A DNA stretch of 64,000 bases from Marine Group II euryarchaeote MED-G37 (GCA_002457555.1 NTJQ01000003.1:1-64000), one strand, 5' to 3'; shown: positions 1 through 8,857, counted from the stretch's first letter. Notes: generated by a model from the sequence alone, not told the origin. Translations and numbers: made by a program.

Positions 1-370
1 AATGTCAAAGTCAGATCCAGGTAATGCAATCTTCGTTCACGATACGCCTAAGCAGATTGAGAAGAAGTTTCGCAAAGCATTCCTAGAGATTGGCAACCCT
101 GCATCTCCTGTATTCGAAATCGCCGAACATATCGTACTTCCAAACACCGGTAAATTGCTCGTTGAGCCTAAACCAGAATTTGGTGAACCTAGCACTTGGA
201 TTGACTTGGAATCGTTTGTTGCTGCAGTGAATAATGAGGAAATCCATCCATTCGATGCAAAAATGGCTGTTGCGAGGGGCCTAACGGAGGTTCTTTCGCC
301 CGTTGTAGAACATTTTCATGAAAACAATGGACTACTCGATGCTGTGAATAAAATCACCGGCTCGCAGTAA
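1..370 (+). CDS. tyrS: Tyrosyl-tRNA synthetase, C-terminal part (cut by window edge)
   Basis: This is the C-terminal end of a class I aminoacyl-tRNA synthetase that charges tRNA-Tyr in the cytoplasm. The visible part opens directly on the KMSKS signature (MSKSDPG), so the catalytic Rossmann fold lies left of the window. The following helical region, with EIHPFDAKMAV and LSPVVEHF, matches the tail of archaeal TyrRS, where a 'LHP-D-K-AVA' segment precedes the end. The ATG at position 2 is the Met of KMSKS and not a start codon; the gene enters from outside. TrpRS shares the KMSKS region but its tail differs, so TyrRS is the better call. Confidence 0.85.
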   Translation, partial: MSKSDPGNAIFVHDTPKQIEKKFRKAFLEIGNPASPVFEIAEHIVLPNTGKLLVEPKPEFGEPSTWIDLESFVAAVNNEEIHPFDAKMAVARGLTEVLSPVVEHFHENNGLLDAVNKITGSQ

Positions 371-445
371 CGCGATTCTAGTTAGGCCCTCTAGCCTGAT
401 TTGACGCCACAGGTATCATAACCCTCCCCTCACGGCGGGCGAGCG

Positions 446-451
446 AAGGAG
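446..451 (+). promoter_or_regulatory. Shine-Dalgarno site of the HMG-CoA synthase gene
   Basis: AAGGAG lies 8 nt before the ATG at 460. It fixes the start of the HMG-CoA synthase gene and shows that this organism uses SD-led as well as apparently leaderless starts. Confidence 0.6.
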
Positions 452-459
452 ACAGGACT

Positions 460-2010
460 ATGGCAGGTGTTGGAATCGATGACATCGCAATTTACTTTCC
501 AAAGTTGTACTTCGATATGAAGGACTTTGCAGAATTCCGAGGTGCAGATTTTGGTAAACTCAACAAAGGATTAGGCCTCACCGCTATGGCGATTCCTGAT
601 GCCCACGAAGATACCGCTACCATGGGTGCAAATGCTTGTGCTAGACTAATTGATAGGAATCAACTTGATCCAAGGAAAATTGGACGAATTTATCTCGGTA
701 CAGAATCCGCTCTCGACGGTGCTAAGCCAACTGCAACTTACATTATGGATATGCTTGAACAACGCTACGATGATACCTACGGCAAGGAATGCTTCCGTAA
801 TTGCGATGTCGTCGACCTAACTTTCGCTTGTATTGGTGCGGTGGATGCAATGCACAACACCCTAGATTGGGTTGCTAGAGGTGGGATAGAGCAGGATAGA
901 ATTGGAATCGTGGTTTTTGCGGACAATGCAAAATACGATCTCGGTTCATCCGGTGAATATACCCAAGGAGCCGGAGGAGGCGCGATTCTCATTCGTCACA
1001 ATCCTCGACTCATCGAAATTCCTGATAATTGGGGGGTTTCTACAATGCCTGTCCACGACTTTTTCAAACCCCGAAGAGAGGTTGAGATGAAGACTGTAGT
1101 CGAGAATGTCCTTGACCTTGCGGAAGAAGCCGGAGAGCCAAAGAAAGAAGGATTGGTTGAGAAGATTTTAGCAATCCTTCCTAAGTCATCCAAGAAGGAT
1201 GACATCATGTTTGAATCGCATACTTTAAAGATTCACAAAGATACTCCGGTATTTGACGGTGCTTTCTCAAACCGATGTTATTCAGAATCGGTAAAGACGG
1301 CCTTTGTCGATTTCAGACAAAAGGCAATCAACTCTGGAAGATATGACCCTGGCGATGACCAAATTCTGACAGAACAGTGGAATCGAATTATTGTCCATCT
1401 ACCCTACGCATTCCAGGGCAAGAGAATGTTCCCGGATGTGTTCCGCCATGATAGGCGACATCTTCCAATGTGGGAAAATATAGTCTCTGTGATTGGCCCA
1501 GAACCTTTTCCTGAAGACTTCGAGGACTCACCTGAAGGGCTTGAGGAATTTGAGAAGGCCAACGATTCTTATCGACGTCTAATCTCAAAGACCGATGAAT
1601 TCAAGGAATTCGTTGAGAGAAGAATTGAGAAAACCCAAAGAGCTTCCAGTCTGATAGGGAATCAATACACGGGTTCGATTTTCCTTGCTTTGATGTCCAC
1701 CATGGAATCAGATTATTTGGATGGAACCGAAATGGAAGACAAGAGGGTAGGCCTTTGTGGATATGGTTCAGGAGCCAAGGCTAAGGTATTCGAGGGTATA
1801 GTGCAACCCCAATGGAAGGAAATTGCGAGTCGTTTTTCCTTGTTCGAAAGATTGTCCTCAAGAACACCCCTAGACAAGGATGTTTACGAAAGGTTGCATC
1901 GCGGCTCTCAGAAAGATTCAGTGTTGACTCCAACAATGGAATTTGCCTTGATTGGTATCGGTAGAGAAGGCAATCTAGAGGGTCATCGAGAATATAGTTG
2001 GGTGGAATAG
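460..2010 (+). CDS. Hydroxymethylglutaryl-CoA synthase
   Basis: It condenses acetyl-CoA with acetoacetyl-CoA to HMG-CoA, the entry to the mevalonate route to archaeal isoprenoid lipids. The thiolase fold starts with GIDDIAIYFPKLY. The general-base Glu is in LGTES (about residue 82), the acyl-carrying Cys is C124 in TFACIGA, and the histidine region is VHLPYAFQGKRM (H313). PVFDGAFSNRCY matches the conserved 'DG-x-S-x-CY' stretch. At 516 residues it is longer than the usual 390-470. Part of the extra length is a charged, Lys/Glu-rich segment around residues 205-260. It stands alone, with the opposite-strand class V gene ending 2 bp after its stop. Confidence 0.9.
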   Translation: MAGVGIDDIAIYFPKLYFDMKDFAEFRGADFGKLNKGLGLTAMAIPDAHEDTATMGANACARLIDRNQLDPRKIGRIYLGTESALDGAKPTATYIMDMLEQRYDDTYGKECFRNCDVVDLTFACIGAVDAMHNTLDWVARGGIEQDRIGIVVFADNAKYDLGSSGEYTQGAGGGAILIRHNPRLIEIPDNWGVSTMPVHDFFKPRREVEMKTVVENVLDLAEEAGEPKKEGLVEKILAILPKSSKKDDIMFESHTLKIHKDTPVFDGAFSNRCYSESVKTAFVDFRQKAINSGRYDPGDDQILTEQWNRIIVHLPYAFQGKRMFPDVFRHDRRHLPMWENIVSVIGPEPFPEDFEDSPEGLEEFEKANDSYRRLISKTDEFKEFVERRIEKTQRASSLIGNQYTGSIFLALMSTMESDYLDGTEMEDKRVGLCGYGSGAKAKVFEGIVQPQWKEIASRFSLFERLSSRTPLDKDVYERLHRGSQKDSVLTPTMEFALIGIGREGNLEGHREYSWVE

Positions 2011-2012
2011 AT

Positions 2013-3260
2013 TTACGCTAATATTCCATTTAGGGCTTCGATGAATCTGTCTACTTCTTCTACAGTGTTGTAGTGTAATAAACCTACTCGAAGAGCTCCT
2101 TCTGGCTCCAGTCCTAGTGCTTCCGACAATTCGAGGGCATAGAAATTGCCTGCCCAAGCAAAAATACCCTCCTCAGCCAGAGCTGAACCAATTTGCTCAG
2201 CAGTCATCGATGGATGTGTGAACGAGACAGTAGGTGCTCTGTATTTTGTCTTCGATAGATCGGTGACCCCCCATATCTTCAATCCATCAATTTCTTGTAA
2301 TCCATGAATCATATTCCAACACAATTCACTTTCATATTCTTCTATTGCAGAAAAAGCAACCATGAGTGCCTCTCTCCGACTCAATTCTTCTGTTGAAATA
2401 ACTCTACCTAGCCATGCTATATGCTCTATCGCAGCTAAAGTTCCAGCCATAGATTCATGGCTTTGGGTTCCGGTCATCCAACGAAATGGGACCTCCTCAG
2501 AAGATACGCGTAGCTTTGCTACAGGAAGTTCCGCAAGTCGATTGAATTTCCCCCAAAGAATACCTTGGTGCGTACCGAAGAACTTGTAAGATGAGCAAGC
2601 AAGATAATCGCACCCCATTTCCTCTACATCGATTAATCCATGAGGGGCATAATGTACCGCATCCACGAATACCTCAGCGTCAACCGAGTGAGCTTTCGAG
2701 CATATACCCTTGACATCGTTGATGGTGCCCGAGAAGTTTGAGGCAGCACCGATTGCAACCATAACTGTATTTTCATTGATATTTTCTTCAATACTTTCAG
2801 CACTATGAGTACAATCAGTAGGATTAATTTCAATCCATCTTATCTTAGCACCTGACCATTGGGCGGCTAAAACCCATGGGCGGACATTTGCATCATGGTC
2901 AGAGCGAGTAACCACAACTTCGTCCTCAGGACCCCAAGTACGACTGAGTGCGCTTGCTAGTTGAATTGTCAGACTGGTCATATTCTGTCCAAAAACAATT
3001 TCTCTATGGTCAGCACAACCCAATAAATCAGCGCATGCCCTCATTGTCTGTTCAATTAACTCATCAGTTTCTTTTGATGTGGCAAATGACATTCCGACAT
3101 TCGAATTTTGATGCAAAAGGTAGTGCTTCACAGCTTCTCCAACGGACTCAGGTGATTGGCTACCTCCTGGTCCATCAAAGAAAATCGCTTGTTGGCCATT
3201 AATCTGGCGCTTTAGGCCCGGAAATCGAGATCGAATTTGCTCTATCGGGTAATCGGACAT
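2013..3260 (-). CDS. Class V aminotransferase / cysteine desulfurase-like protein
   Basis: A PLP-dependent fold-type I enzyme. The PLP lysine is K226 in SSYKFFGTHQG, and the cofactor Asp/His region is FVDAVHYAPHG. The closest named group I can suggest is the SufS/CsdA-like subfamily typified by VC1184. It lacks the RTGHHC active-site cysteine seen in the SufS encoded at 15.2 kb, so sulfur transfer in the SufS manner is unlikely. The true substrate is unknown. It lies 5 bp downstream of the acyl-CoA dehydrogenase gene on the same strand, so the two are probably cotranscribed. Confidence 0.75.
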   Translation of the reverse strand: MSDYPIEQIRSRFPGLKRQINGQQAIFFDGPGGSQSPESVGEAVKHYLLHQNSNVGMSFATSKETDELIEQTMRACADLLGCADHREIVFGQNMTSLTIQLASALSRTWGPEDEVVVTRSDHDANVRPWVLAAQWSGAKIRWIEINPTDCTHSAESIEENINENTVMVAIGAASNFSGTINDVKGICSKAHSVDAEVFVDAVHYAPHGLIDVEEMGCDYLACSSYKFFGTHQGILWGKFNRLAELPVAKLRVSSEEVPFRWMTGTQSHESMAGTLAAIEHIAWLGRVISTEELSRREALMVAFSAIEEYESELCWNMIHGLQEIDGLKIWGVTDLSKTKYRAPTVSFTHPSMTAEQIGSALAEEGIFAWAGNFYALELSEALGLEPEGALRVGLLHYNTVEEVDRFIEALNGILA

Positions 3261-3264
3261 ACCA

Positions 3265-4440
3265 TCACTCCGGGGCGATGGAGCGGTTGATTACAATCCT
3301 CTGAACTTCTTGAGTCCCCTCGTAAATCTGAGTTATTTTGGCATCTCGGAAAAATCGCTCAACCGGGAAATCTGTAGTATATCCATATCCTCCAAGAACT
3401 TGTACAGCTCTCTCAGACACCCACATCGCCGTATCGCCTGCAAATAACTTCGCCATGCTGGCTTCCGTTGAATGCCTAGGTCCTTCGTCCTCGTAGTGTC
3501 TTTGTTTTGCCCAAGCAGCCTTGTAGACCATGTGTCGGGCCGCTTCGGTTTGTGTAGCCATGTCGGCTAGATAGTTGCCAATACTCTGATGATGGGCGAT
3601 TGGCTTACCAAAGGCTTCTCGTTGGTGAGCATAGTTTAGAGCGGACTCGTATGCACCTTGAGCAATTCCAAGCGCCTGTGCTGCAATCCCAATTCTTGAG
3701 TTATCTAGGGCATTCATTGCGATAGGGAATCCTTTACCAGATTCTTTCAATACATTCTCGATGGGTACTTTACAATCTTCCAGTAATAGAGCACAGGTAT
3801 CCGAGGAGCGAATTCCTAACTTGTCCTCTTTCTTTCCAACACTGAAACCTTCCATACTTGAATCAACGATGAATGCTGTTGTTCCTCCATGCTTTTTGAC
3901 TCCGTAGTCAGGATGGTCTACATCCTTTGCAAATAGAACATAAATATCTGCAGAAGATCCGTTGGTAACCCACATTTTTTCCCCATTCAGAATGTAGTGA
4001 CTCCCATCATCACTGAGTTTTGCCCTACAACCTAAAGCCGCTGCATCAGTTCCTGCCCCCGCTTCTGAAAGTGAATATGCACCGATTTCCCCTGCTGCTA
4101 AACGTGGAAGAAATCGTTGCTTCTGGTCATCATTTCCGTGTAATGAGATGGTCATTGAACAAAGTCCAACATGCACACAGAACATAACTGAGAAAGAGGG
4201 GTCTACTCTGGCTAACTCTTCTATGATGATTGCTTCTGAAATATCATCGATGGGGTTTCCTCCATATTCTTCAGAGATTGTTATACCTTGTAATCCATAT
4301 TCACAGAATGTATTCCATTCATCTAGAGGTGGTTTTTGGTCTCGATCTCTTACCAAGCATGTCGGCGCTAGAACTTCCTCAGCAAAGTCTCGAACCATCT
4401 CTCGAATCATGCTTTGTTCTTCCGTCTCCGCGAAGTCCAT
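3265..4440 (-). CDS. Acyl-CoA dehydrogenase
   Basis: A FAD-dependent acyl-CoA dehydrogenase, which makes the trans-2 double bond in fatty or branched-chain acyl-CoA degradation and passes electrons to ETF. The N-terminal helical domain starts MDFAETEEQ. The middle has the FAD-contact motif LSEAGAGTDAA and a WVTNG stretch. The C-terminal part has VLGGYGYTTDFPVERFFRDAK and the catalytic glutamate in IYEGTQE. Length (391 residues) is standard. I use the ATG at 4440 because the family starts there; an in-frame ATG at 4458 would add MVRGTD. Substrate chain length cannot be read from the sequence. Confidence 0.88.
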   Translation of the reverse strand: MDFAETEEQSMIREMVRDFAEEVLAPTCLVRDRDQKPPLDEWNTFCEYGLQGITISEEYGGNPIDDISEAIIIEELARVDPSFSVMFCVHVGLCSMTISLHGNDDQKQRFLPRLAAGEIGAYSLSEAGAGTDAAALGCRAKLSDDGSHYILNGEKMWVTNGSSADIYVLFAKDVDHPDYGVKKHGGTTAFIVDSSMEGFSVGKKEDKLGIRSSDTCALLLEDCKVPIENVLKESGKGFPIAMNALDNSRIGIAAQALGIAQGAYESALNYAHQREAFGKPIAHHQSIGNYLADMATQTEAARHMVYKAAWAKQRHYEDEGPRHSTEASMAKLFAGDTAMWVSERAVQVLGGYGYTTDFPVERFFRDAKITQIYEGTQEVQRIVINRSIAPE

Positions 4441-4563
4441 ATCTGTTCCCCGTACCACGGAGCAAGGTCACGTTGTTAATACATCGTAATTTACGATAAC
4501 TTGCATATTTGTGGAACGAATCATTCAAATTGGAGACCATAGGCGACCCGTTCGGAGATTAAT

Positions 4564-5073
4564 ATGTCTGACTCGGACTACTTCGAATTTGGAGTTGCTC
4601 ATGACCGCCGTTACACACTTGAACATCTATGGCTTCAATTGCTAGATGAGAAGGATGGTACGGTAAAGGTAGGAATGTCGGAATTCCTACGCGCAGATTA
4701 CGGAGATGTGGTCCGCGTAATTCTACCCCACCCACAAGATACAAGTGAATTTATCTTGGATGATGAAGGGACTCCAGGAATACGAGACGATGGAGAGGTA
4801 GACTCCAGCCCAGATTCAGTATCGACTGGTGACGAAATAGGCCTAGGAGAGTTGCTAGTTACTCTCCGTACAGTATCCGATAGAGTCTTGATTAATTCTC
4901 CGTTCCCTTGCAAGGTTCTCGAACTTAATGGAGAGGTCGAAGATAATGCAGATCTTGCAAATGATGACGCTTACGGGGACGGATGGTTTCTGATTGTTAA
5001 ACCTCATGATGATTTTGATGAGGACCAATTCTTAGATGCAAACGAGTATGTCGAATACTTGAGCGAATTGTGA
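4564..5073 (+). CDS. GcvH-like protein without the lipoyl lysine
   Basis: This resembles glycine cleavage H protein: RRYTLEHLW near the start and a C-terminal 'NADLANDDAYGDGW' block like the family's 'NPELVN-DPYGEGW'. In true GcvH the lipoylated Lys sits in ESVKAASDVYSP. The matching stretch here is LRTVSDRVLINSP, and there is no lysine between about residue 36 and the Lys of PCKVLELNG. An acidic loop (around residues 60-90, EGTPGIRDDGEVDSSPDS) is inserted before it. So it probably cannot carry lipoate and may be a structural or regulatory paralog. gcvT, gcvPA and gcvPB are 26-33 kb away. The neighbouring cca gene is convergent and ends at the adjacent base. Confidence 0.72.
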   Translation: MSDSDYFEFGVAHDRRYTLEHLWLQLLDEKDGTVKVGMSEFLRADYGDVVRVILPHPQDTSEFILDDEGTPGIRDDGEVDSSPDSVSTGDEIGLGELLVTLRTVSDRVLINSPFPCKVLELNGEVEDNADLANDDAYGDGWFLIVKPHDDFDEDQFLDANEYVEYLSEL

Positions 5074-6303
5074 TTACGGCCAAGCTAAAGATGGCCAAGA
5101 ACCTGGTTCTTCTGACTTCCAATCAATTGTTTTCAGTAGCGATATTACTTCATCAGCATCAGAGAGGTTTTCTTCGATTTGTCTCCTGTGGAGCCATCCT
5201 TTTAGGCGCCCGAGTCTGATACCTGGTTCTAAACCAGTAAACATCATCAATTTCTCTCCATCAATCAAAGGTTTATTGCCTGCATTCAGAGGCTCAACTT
5301 TAGAAGATGCTTCGAGAAATTCTTCTCCTTTTTGGCCGAAGTATGCCATTACATCCTTCTTCATAGAATCCGACAAGGCTGCATTAAATCTTCTGAAAGA
5401 GTTTATTTCATGACTTAGGTCTTCACTTTGCAAATCGTGTAAAAATCGAATTGTCGAATATTCTTCATTGGATAATCTGAGAACCTGCTGGAGATGGTCA
5501 GCTAGGAGAGTTCCTGAACGACTGTCCCTAGAGCATAAAATCGCCAGATTTACTATCGGGGATTCGGAAAATCGCTCGATTGCAGAAAAATTAGTTTCTG
5601 GAATTATTTGAGGTAAGACTCCAAAATTCTTCATTAATTCAACCACCTGAATATTCTTCATTCCTTGAAAAATTCTCGATAACTCGGTCCACTTACGTTC
5701 CGACGAGACCTTTCCAAGCATGTGTAGATTATCTGTTATTGCAGCTTGTAAATCCTCATCCATATTTCTAAATCCTAATCCACCAGAATCTAGGAAGCGG
5801 AATGCTCTCATTATCCTCAGACCATCTTCAGATATTCTCGCCTGAGCATTTCCAACTGCACGAATAATTCCTGCATTCAAATCATCAACACCGCCAAATT
5901 CATCAATAATTGTACCATTTTTAGGGTCGAGAGCCATAGCATTAATGGTAAAATCTCGGCGGGCCAAATCATTGATAATATCATCACCAAATTCTACCTT
6001 GTCTGGTCTGCGGCCATCTCCATAGGTACCTTCACTGCGTAATGTGGTTACTTCCCAAGATTTCTCAGAATCTTCATCTAGTACCAAAATGGTTCCAAAT
6101 GCAGCCCCAACTGGAATAGTTTTGTCAAATAATTTCATTACCACACCTGGGTGCAAATTTGTCGCGATATCCATTTCTTTGGGTTTTAACCCTTGTAATG
6201 AATCTCTGACCCAACCGCCAACAATCCAAGCCTCACCATGCTCAGACAGCCGTTCTAGGACTCGCCTATCTGAAGTTGCGAGTTGGCTCAATAGGTCGTC
6301 CAT
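5074..6303 (-). CDS. cca: CCA-adding tRNA nucleotidyltransferase, bacterial class II type
   Basis: It adds or repairs the 3' CCA of tRNA. The class II signs are visible: GGWVRD (residues 29-34), the metal site region PKEMDIATN, VGAAFGTILV, the nucleotide-recognition region RRDFTINAMA, and EDGLRIMRAFRF. The length (409 residues) fits bacterial CCA/poly(A) polymerase-family enzymes. Archaeal CCA enzymes belong to the unrelated class I, so this type is unexpected in an archaeon. The first metal-binding acid appears as Glu (E-M-D) where D-x-D is common. It could instead be poly(A) polymerase-like. All tRNA genes in the window already encode CCA, which would suit a repair role. Confidence 0.85.
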   Translation of the reverse strand: MDDLLSQLATSDRRVLERLSEHGEAWIVGGWVRDSLQGLKPKEMDIATNLHPGVVMKLFDKTIPVGAAFGTILVLDEDSEKSWEVTTLRSEGTYGDGRRPDKVEFGDDIINDLARRDFTINAMALDPKNGTIIDEFGGVDDLNAGIIRAVGNAQARISEDGLRIMRAFRFLDSGGLGFRNMDEDLQAAITDNLHMLGKVSSERKWTELSRIFQGMKNIQVVELMKNFGVLPQIIPETNFSAIERFSESPIVNLAILCSRDSRSGTLLADHLQQVLRLSNEEYSTIRFLHDLQSEDLSHEINSFRRFNAALSDSMKKDVMAYFGQKGEEFLEASSKVEPLNAGNKPLIDGEKLMMFTGLEPGIRLGRLKGWLHRRQIEENLSDADEVISLLKTIDWKSEEPGSWPSLAWP

Positions 6304-6377
6304 GACAAGGCCTCTAGCGGTCTAAACATCAACCCGTCGGGCATTATGCCTATCTGTGATGTCCGTTTTCGAGGGTC

Positions 6378-6791
6378 ATGGAAGTCGAGTTGGTGCCCCT
6401 GGAGGTCCTTCGTCCTCATGAACAAATCATTCAAAAAAAGGTGGACCAATTAGAGCGTGTAACTGATCGTTGGAACGCTTACACAAAGCCACTTCTCCTA
6501 GATCGGGCAACCGGTACAATCCTTGATGGCCACCACCGATATCACGTTGCAAAAAGGATTGGTTTAATCTGTGTCCCTTGTGTTTTAATCGATTATTTGG
6601 AAGACGACTCTATTGAATTAGACGTTTGGCCTAATTGTGGTCGTGATTCAATCTCTAAACAGGACGTAATTGAGGCTGCACTTTCTGGTGATTTGATGAA
6701 TCCGAAGACAAGCCGACATCGCCTATCCGACCATCTTCCACCAATCGCTGTTCCTTTGTCTAGACTGAGACAACCTGCGATTGGTAATTGA
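6378..6791 (+). CDS. ParB-like / SerK-like small protein
   Basis: The protein matches the archaeal ParB-fold L-serine kinase SerK (ADP-dependent, described in Thermococcus): LRPHEQIIQK near the N-terminus, then the signature DGHHRY, VLIDYLEDDS, and a C-terminal 'NPKTSRHRL' block like SerK's 'SPKTTRH'. At 137 residues it lacks the long middle insert of Thermococcus SerK, so it is a minimal version. If active it would make O-phosphoserine, linking to serine and cysteine metabolism. A HAD phosphoserine-phosphatase-like gene is at 11.5 kb and the glycine/serine genes at 30-46 kb. Kinase activity is inference; other ParB-like proteins bind DNA or nucleotides. Confidence 0.65.
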   Translation: MEVELVPLEVLRPHEQIIQKKVDQLERVTDRWNAYTKPLLLDRATGTILDGHHRYHVAKRIGLICVPCVLIDYLEDDSIELDVWPNCGRDSISKQDVIEAALSGDLMNPKTSRHRLSDHLPPIAVPLSRLRQPAIGN

Positions 6792-6797
6792 GTAAAC

Positions 6798-7793
6798 TTA
6801 TTGCTCAGCTAAGAGATTATTTGCAGAGGATGAAATTAACTCCAAATCAGATTTAGCAAGTTCGCTAACAATAGAAAGAGTAGATTCGGAAATAGGCCTT
6901 CCGATTAAATCCTCGATAAGTTGCGAACGCATCTCTTCGGAGCGTGAATTATCGTTCAAAAGTTCGTCTCTTAGGCTTGCTCCAGATTTGCTCCTTTCTC
7001 CACGCAATAGACGAATCAATAACATCTCTGATGCATTGGATTTGAGCGTATCGGACAATCCCTCTATAGATGTCCAATCAGTATCTCGTAGGCTACGAGA
7101 GAAGCGATTTACGAAAGCAGTGTTAGGGTCTCTTATCCAGTACTCTATCCGATTTGGTGATGAATCAAGGAGGATACTAGCTATACGAGCCTTAACTTCA
7201 CCGCTTGATTCTGCAATCAATTCATTTAGTCGGTTTTCAATTTGTTCGTCGTAAGTCGACGAATCCTCTTCAATTATTCCAATTGCAGAGGCTCTAACGG
7301 TTTCTGACTCATCAGAAAGAAGTTGCAAAATAATGTTTGGATTCACTCTTTCCAAAGAAGAAACTCGCTGTGCAACAGCCCTTCTGACAGCCCTATCCTG
7401 GACAACTAGTGCTTCTGCAATCGAACTGTCATCAGAATTAATTCTAGCCTTCCAAGCAGCTAATCTGATATTTGACTCATCGTCGGATGAAAGTTTACCA
7501 AGGATTACTTGACCAGCGCCACCTGCTCTAATCGCAATCCTTGCAGCTAACAATCTTCTAGTGTTCTCTCGTGACTGGGATAGTTTTTCAATCAAAACTA
7601 GGTCTTTACTAGCGGCCCACTTTTCTATGGCCTCTAAGGCCTTTTCTCTGAACCAAGGATCAGGGTCATCGAGTAATTTTTCAAATCCATTCAATGCTTC
7701 CGGATCATTCAATTCGAATAGATGCCTTACGGCTCTTCGACGCTGTCTCACATCGCTGTGGTTCAACTTGGCCAAGGCAGGCCTTACACTCAT
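6798..7793 (-). CDS. HEAT-repeat protein
   Basis: The whole 331-residue protein is alpha-helical repeats of the HEAT type, for example DVRQRRRAVRHLFEL, DPDPWFREKALEAIEKW, DESNIRLAAWKARI and ETVRASAIGIIEE, each around 30 residues. There is no signal peptide, membrane segment or catalytic motif. Such proteins are scaffolds or interaction platforms in the cytoplasm, and no partner can be named from the sequence. It lies 71 bp downstream of the methyltransferase-like gene on the same strand and could be cotranscribed with it. Confidence 0.65.
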   Translation of the reverse strand: MSVRPALAKLNHSDVRQRRRAVRHLFELNDPEALNGFEKLLDDPDPWFREKALEAIEKWAASKDLVLIEKLSQSRENTRRLLAARIAIRAGGAGQVILGKLSSDDESNIRLAAWKARINSDDSSIAEALVVQDRAVRRAVAQRVSSLERVNPNIILQLLSDESETVRASAIGIIEEDSSTYDEQIENRLNELIAESSGEVKARIASILLDSSPNRIEYWIRDPNTAFVNRFSRSLRDTDWTSIEGLSDTLKSNASEMLLIRLLRGERSKSGASLRDELLNDNSRSEEMRSQLIEDLIGRPISESTLSIVSELAKSDLELISSSANNLLAEQ

Positions 7794-7864
7794 ATTACTG
7801 GCGAATCAAAAGTATGACATGAACACTACGCACTTACGAATCGTAAATCTACAACGGTCTTGGC

Positions 7865-8857
7865 TCACGGAACTAGATCTTCATGACCTCCAACCATTGG
7901 AGGTTCATCATCATCCCAATCGGCTGGAGATTCTATGTCTATAGCCAGTAATTGTCCGAATAGAGGCCACATAGGTTGTAGCCACTCCATTTCTGCCATG
8001 AGCAATTCAAAAACTGGGTGCTCCACTAAATCGTCCTCGGTAGCGTCCTCGTTCAATGGTGGTATATCGGCGGGCATACCCCGAAGAGAATCCACTAATT
8101 CTTCGATTCTTTCAATGGTTTCATTATCTATTTCAACCATTTCAACAATAATGTTCAGTGCATCTTCGATATGTTCCGCAAGTGCTTGTGGGTCCAATGG
8201 GTCTCGTTCGGCCTCTGAAAGGTCCATTGGGCCAAAGATAACATTTCCGAGTTCCGTGTCCAACCAATCGTCGCCCTGCCTTTCTCGCTTCAGTAGGTTT
8301 TGTTGTATGGGTCCACCAAATGGCCCTAGAACAAATCCTCCTTCTTCCACCATACCTGCTACGGTTAGTGGAATTTCCCTCACTGCGCCAGTAATCAAAA
8401 CTCGGTCAACACCTCTAGTTGACTCGTCATTATCTTCTAGCGAGCGGACTGGTAAGACGCGAATCAGCCCTTTCGATTCATAAAATTCTAATCTTTCCTG
8501 CGTGTGGTATAGTACCTCCGGATGAGGTTCTAGAACAGTTACCATCCCGTCTTTTCCAACGATATGGTCGATTAACGCGGCTAGATATCCTCCTTTGGCT
8601 CCTATCAACAAGACATGTTGGCCAGTACGCAACTCAAGGTGGTGAAGTAGTGTCGCAATCATGTGTGGCGCGGAGATTGTTTTCGAGGCATCACTTTGAG
8701 TGATTAGAAAGGGAACAGGTCTATCATTCCAAAATCCATCCAATTCGTGGTCTGTAAAAGTCCCGATAAATACATGTTGCATGGCTTCAGTCACCTCATT
8801 TTCTAGAGGAATGCCACTTTTTCGTAATCTGTTCATCAGGTTTTCTAAGGGGTTCAT
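7865..8857 (-). CDS. Protein-L-isoaspartate O-methyltransferase-like protein with acidic C-terminal extension
   Basis: The N-terminal ~200 residues match the PCMT fold: TISAPHMIATLLHHLEL (the substrate-binding 'ISAPHMHA' region), the AdoMet motif HVLLIGAKGGYLAAL, TVLEPHPE, and GGFVLGPFGG. PCMT repairs isoaspartate in aged proteins. The AdoMet loop reads GAKGGY where GTGSGY is usual, so activity is not assured. About 130 further residues are acidic (EDATEDDLVEHP, DWDDDEPP), an extension absent from ordinary Pcm. I chose the ATG at 8857 (MNPLENLMNRL); an in-frame ATG at 8905 would add 16 residues but crowds the divergent tRNA-Val promoter. Confidence 0.68.
   Translation of the reverse strand: MNPLENLMNRLRKSGIPLENEVTEAMQHVFIGTFTDHELDGFWNDRPVPFLITQSDASKTISAPHMIATLLHHLELRTGQHVLLIGAKGGYLAALIDHIVGKDGMVTVLEPHPEVLYHTQERLEFYESKGLIRVLPVRSLEDNDESTRGVDRVLITGAVREIPLTVAGMVEEGGFVLGPFGGPIQQNLLKRERQGDDWLDTELGNVIFGPMDLSEAERDPLDPQALAEHIEDALNIIVEMVEIDNETIERIEELVDSLRGMPADIPPLNEDATEDDLVEHPVFELLMAEMEWLQPMWPLFGQLLAIDIESPADWDDDEPPMVGGHEDLVP

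Noticed and set aside
7935-8483. Plus-strand 182-codon frame opposite the Pcm-like gene
   Set aside because: The Ser-rich translation is a shadow of the acidic Pcm tail; there is no start signal.
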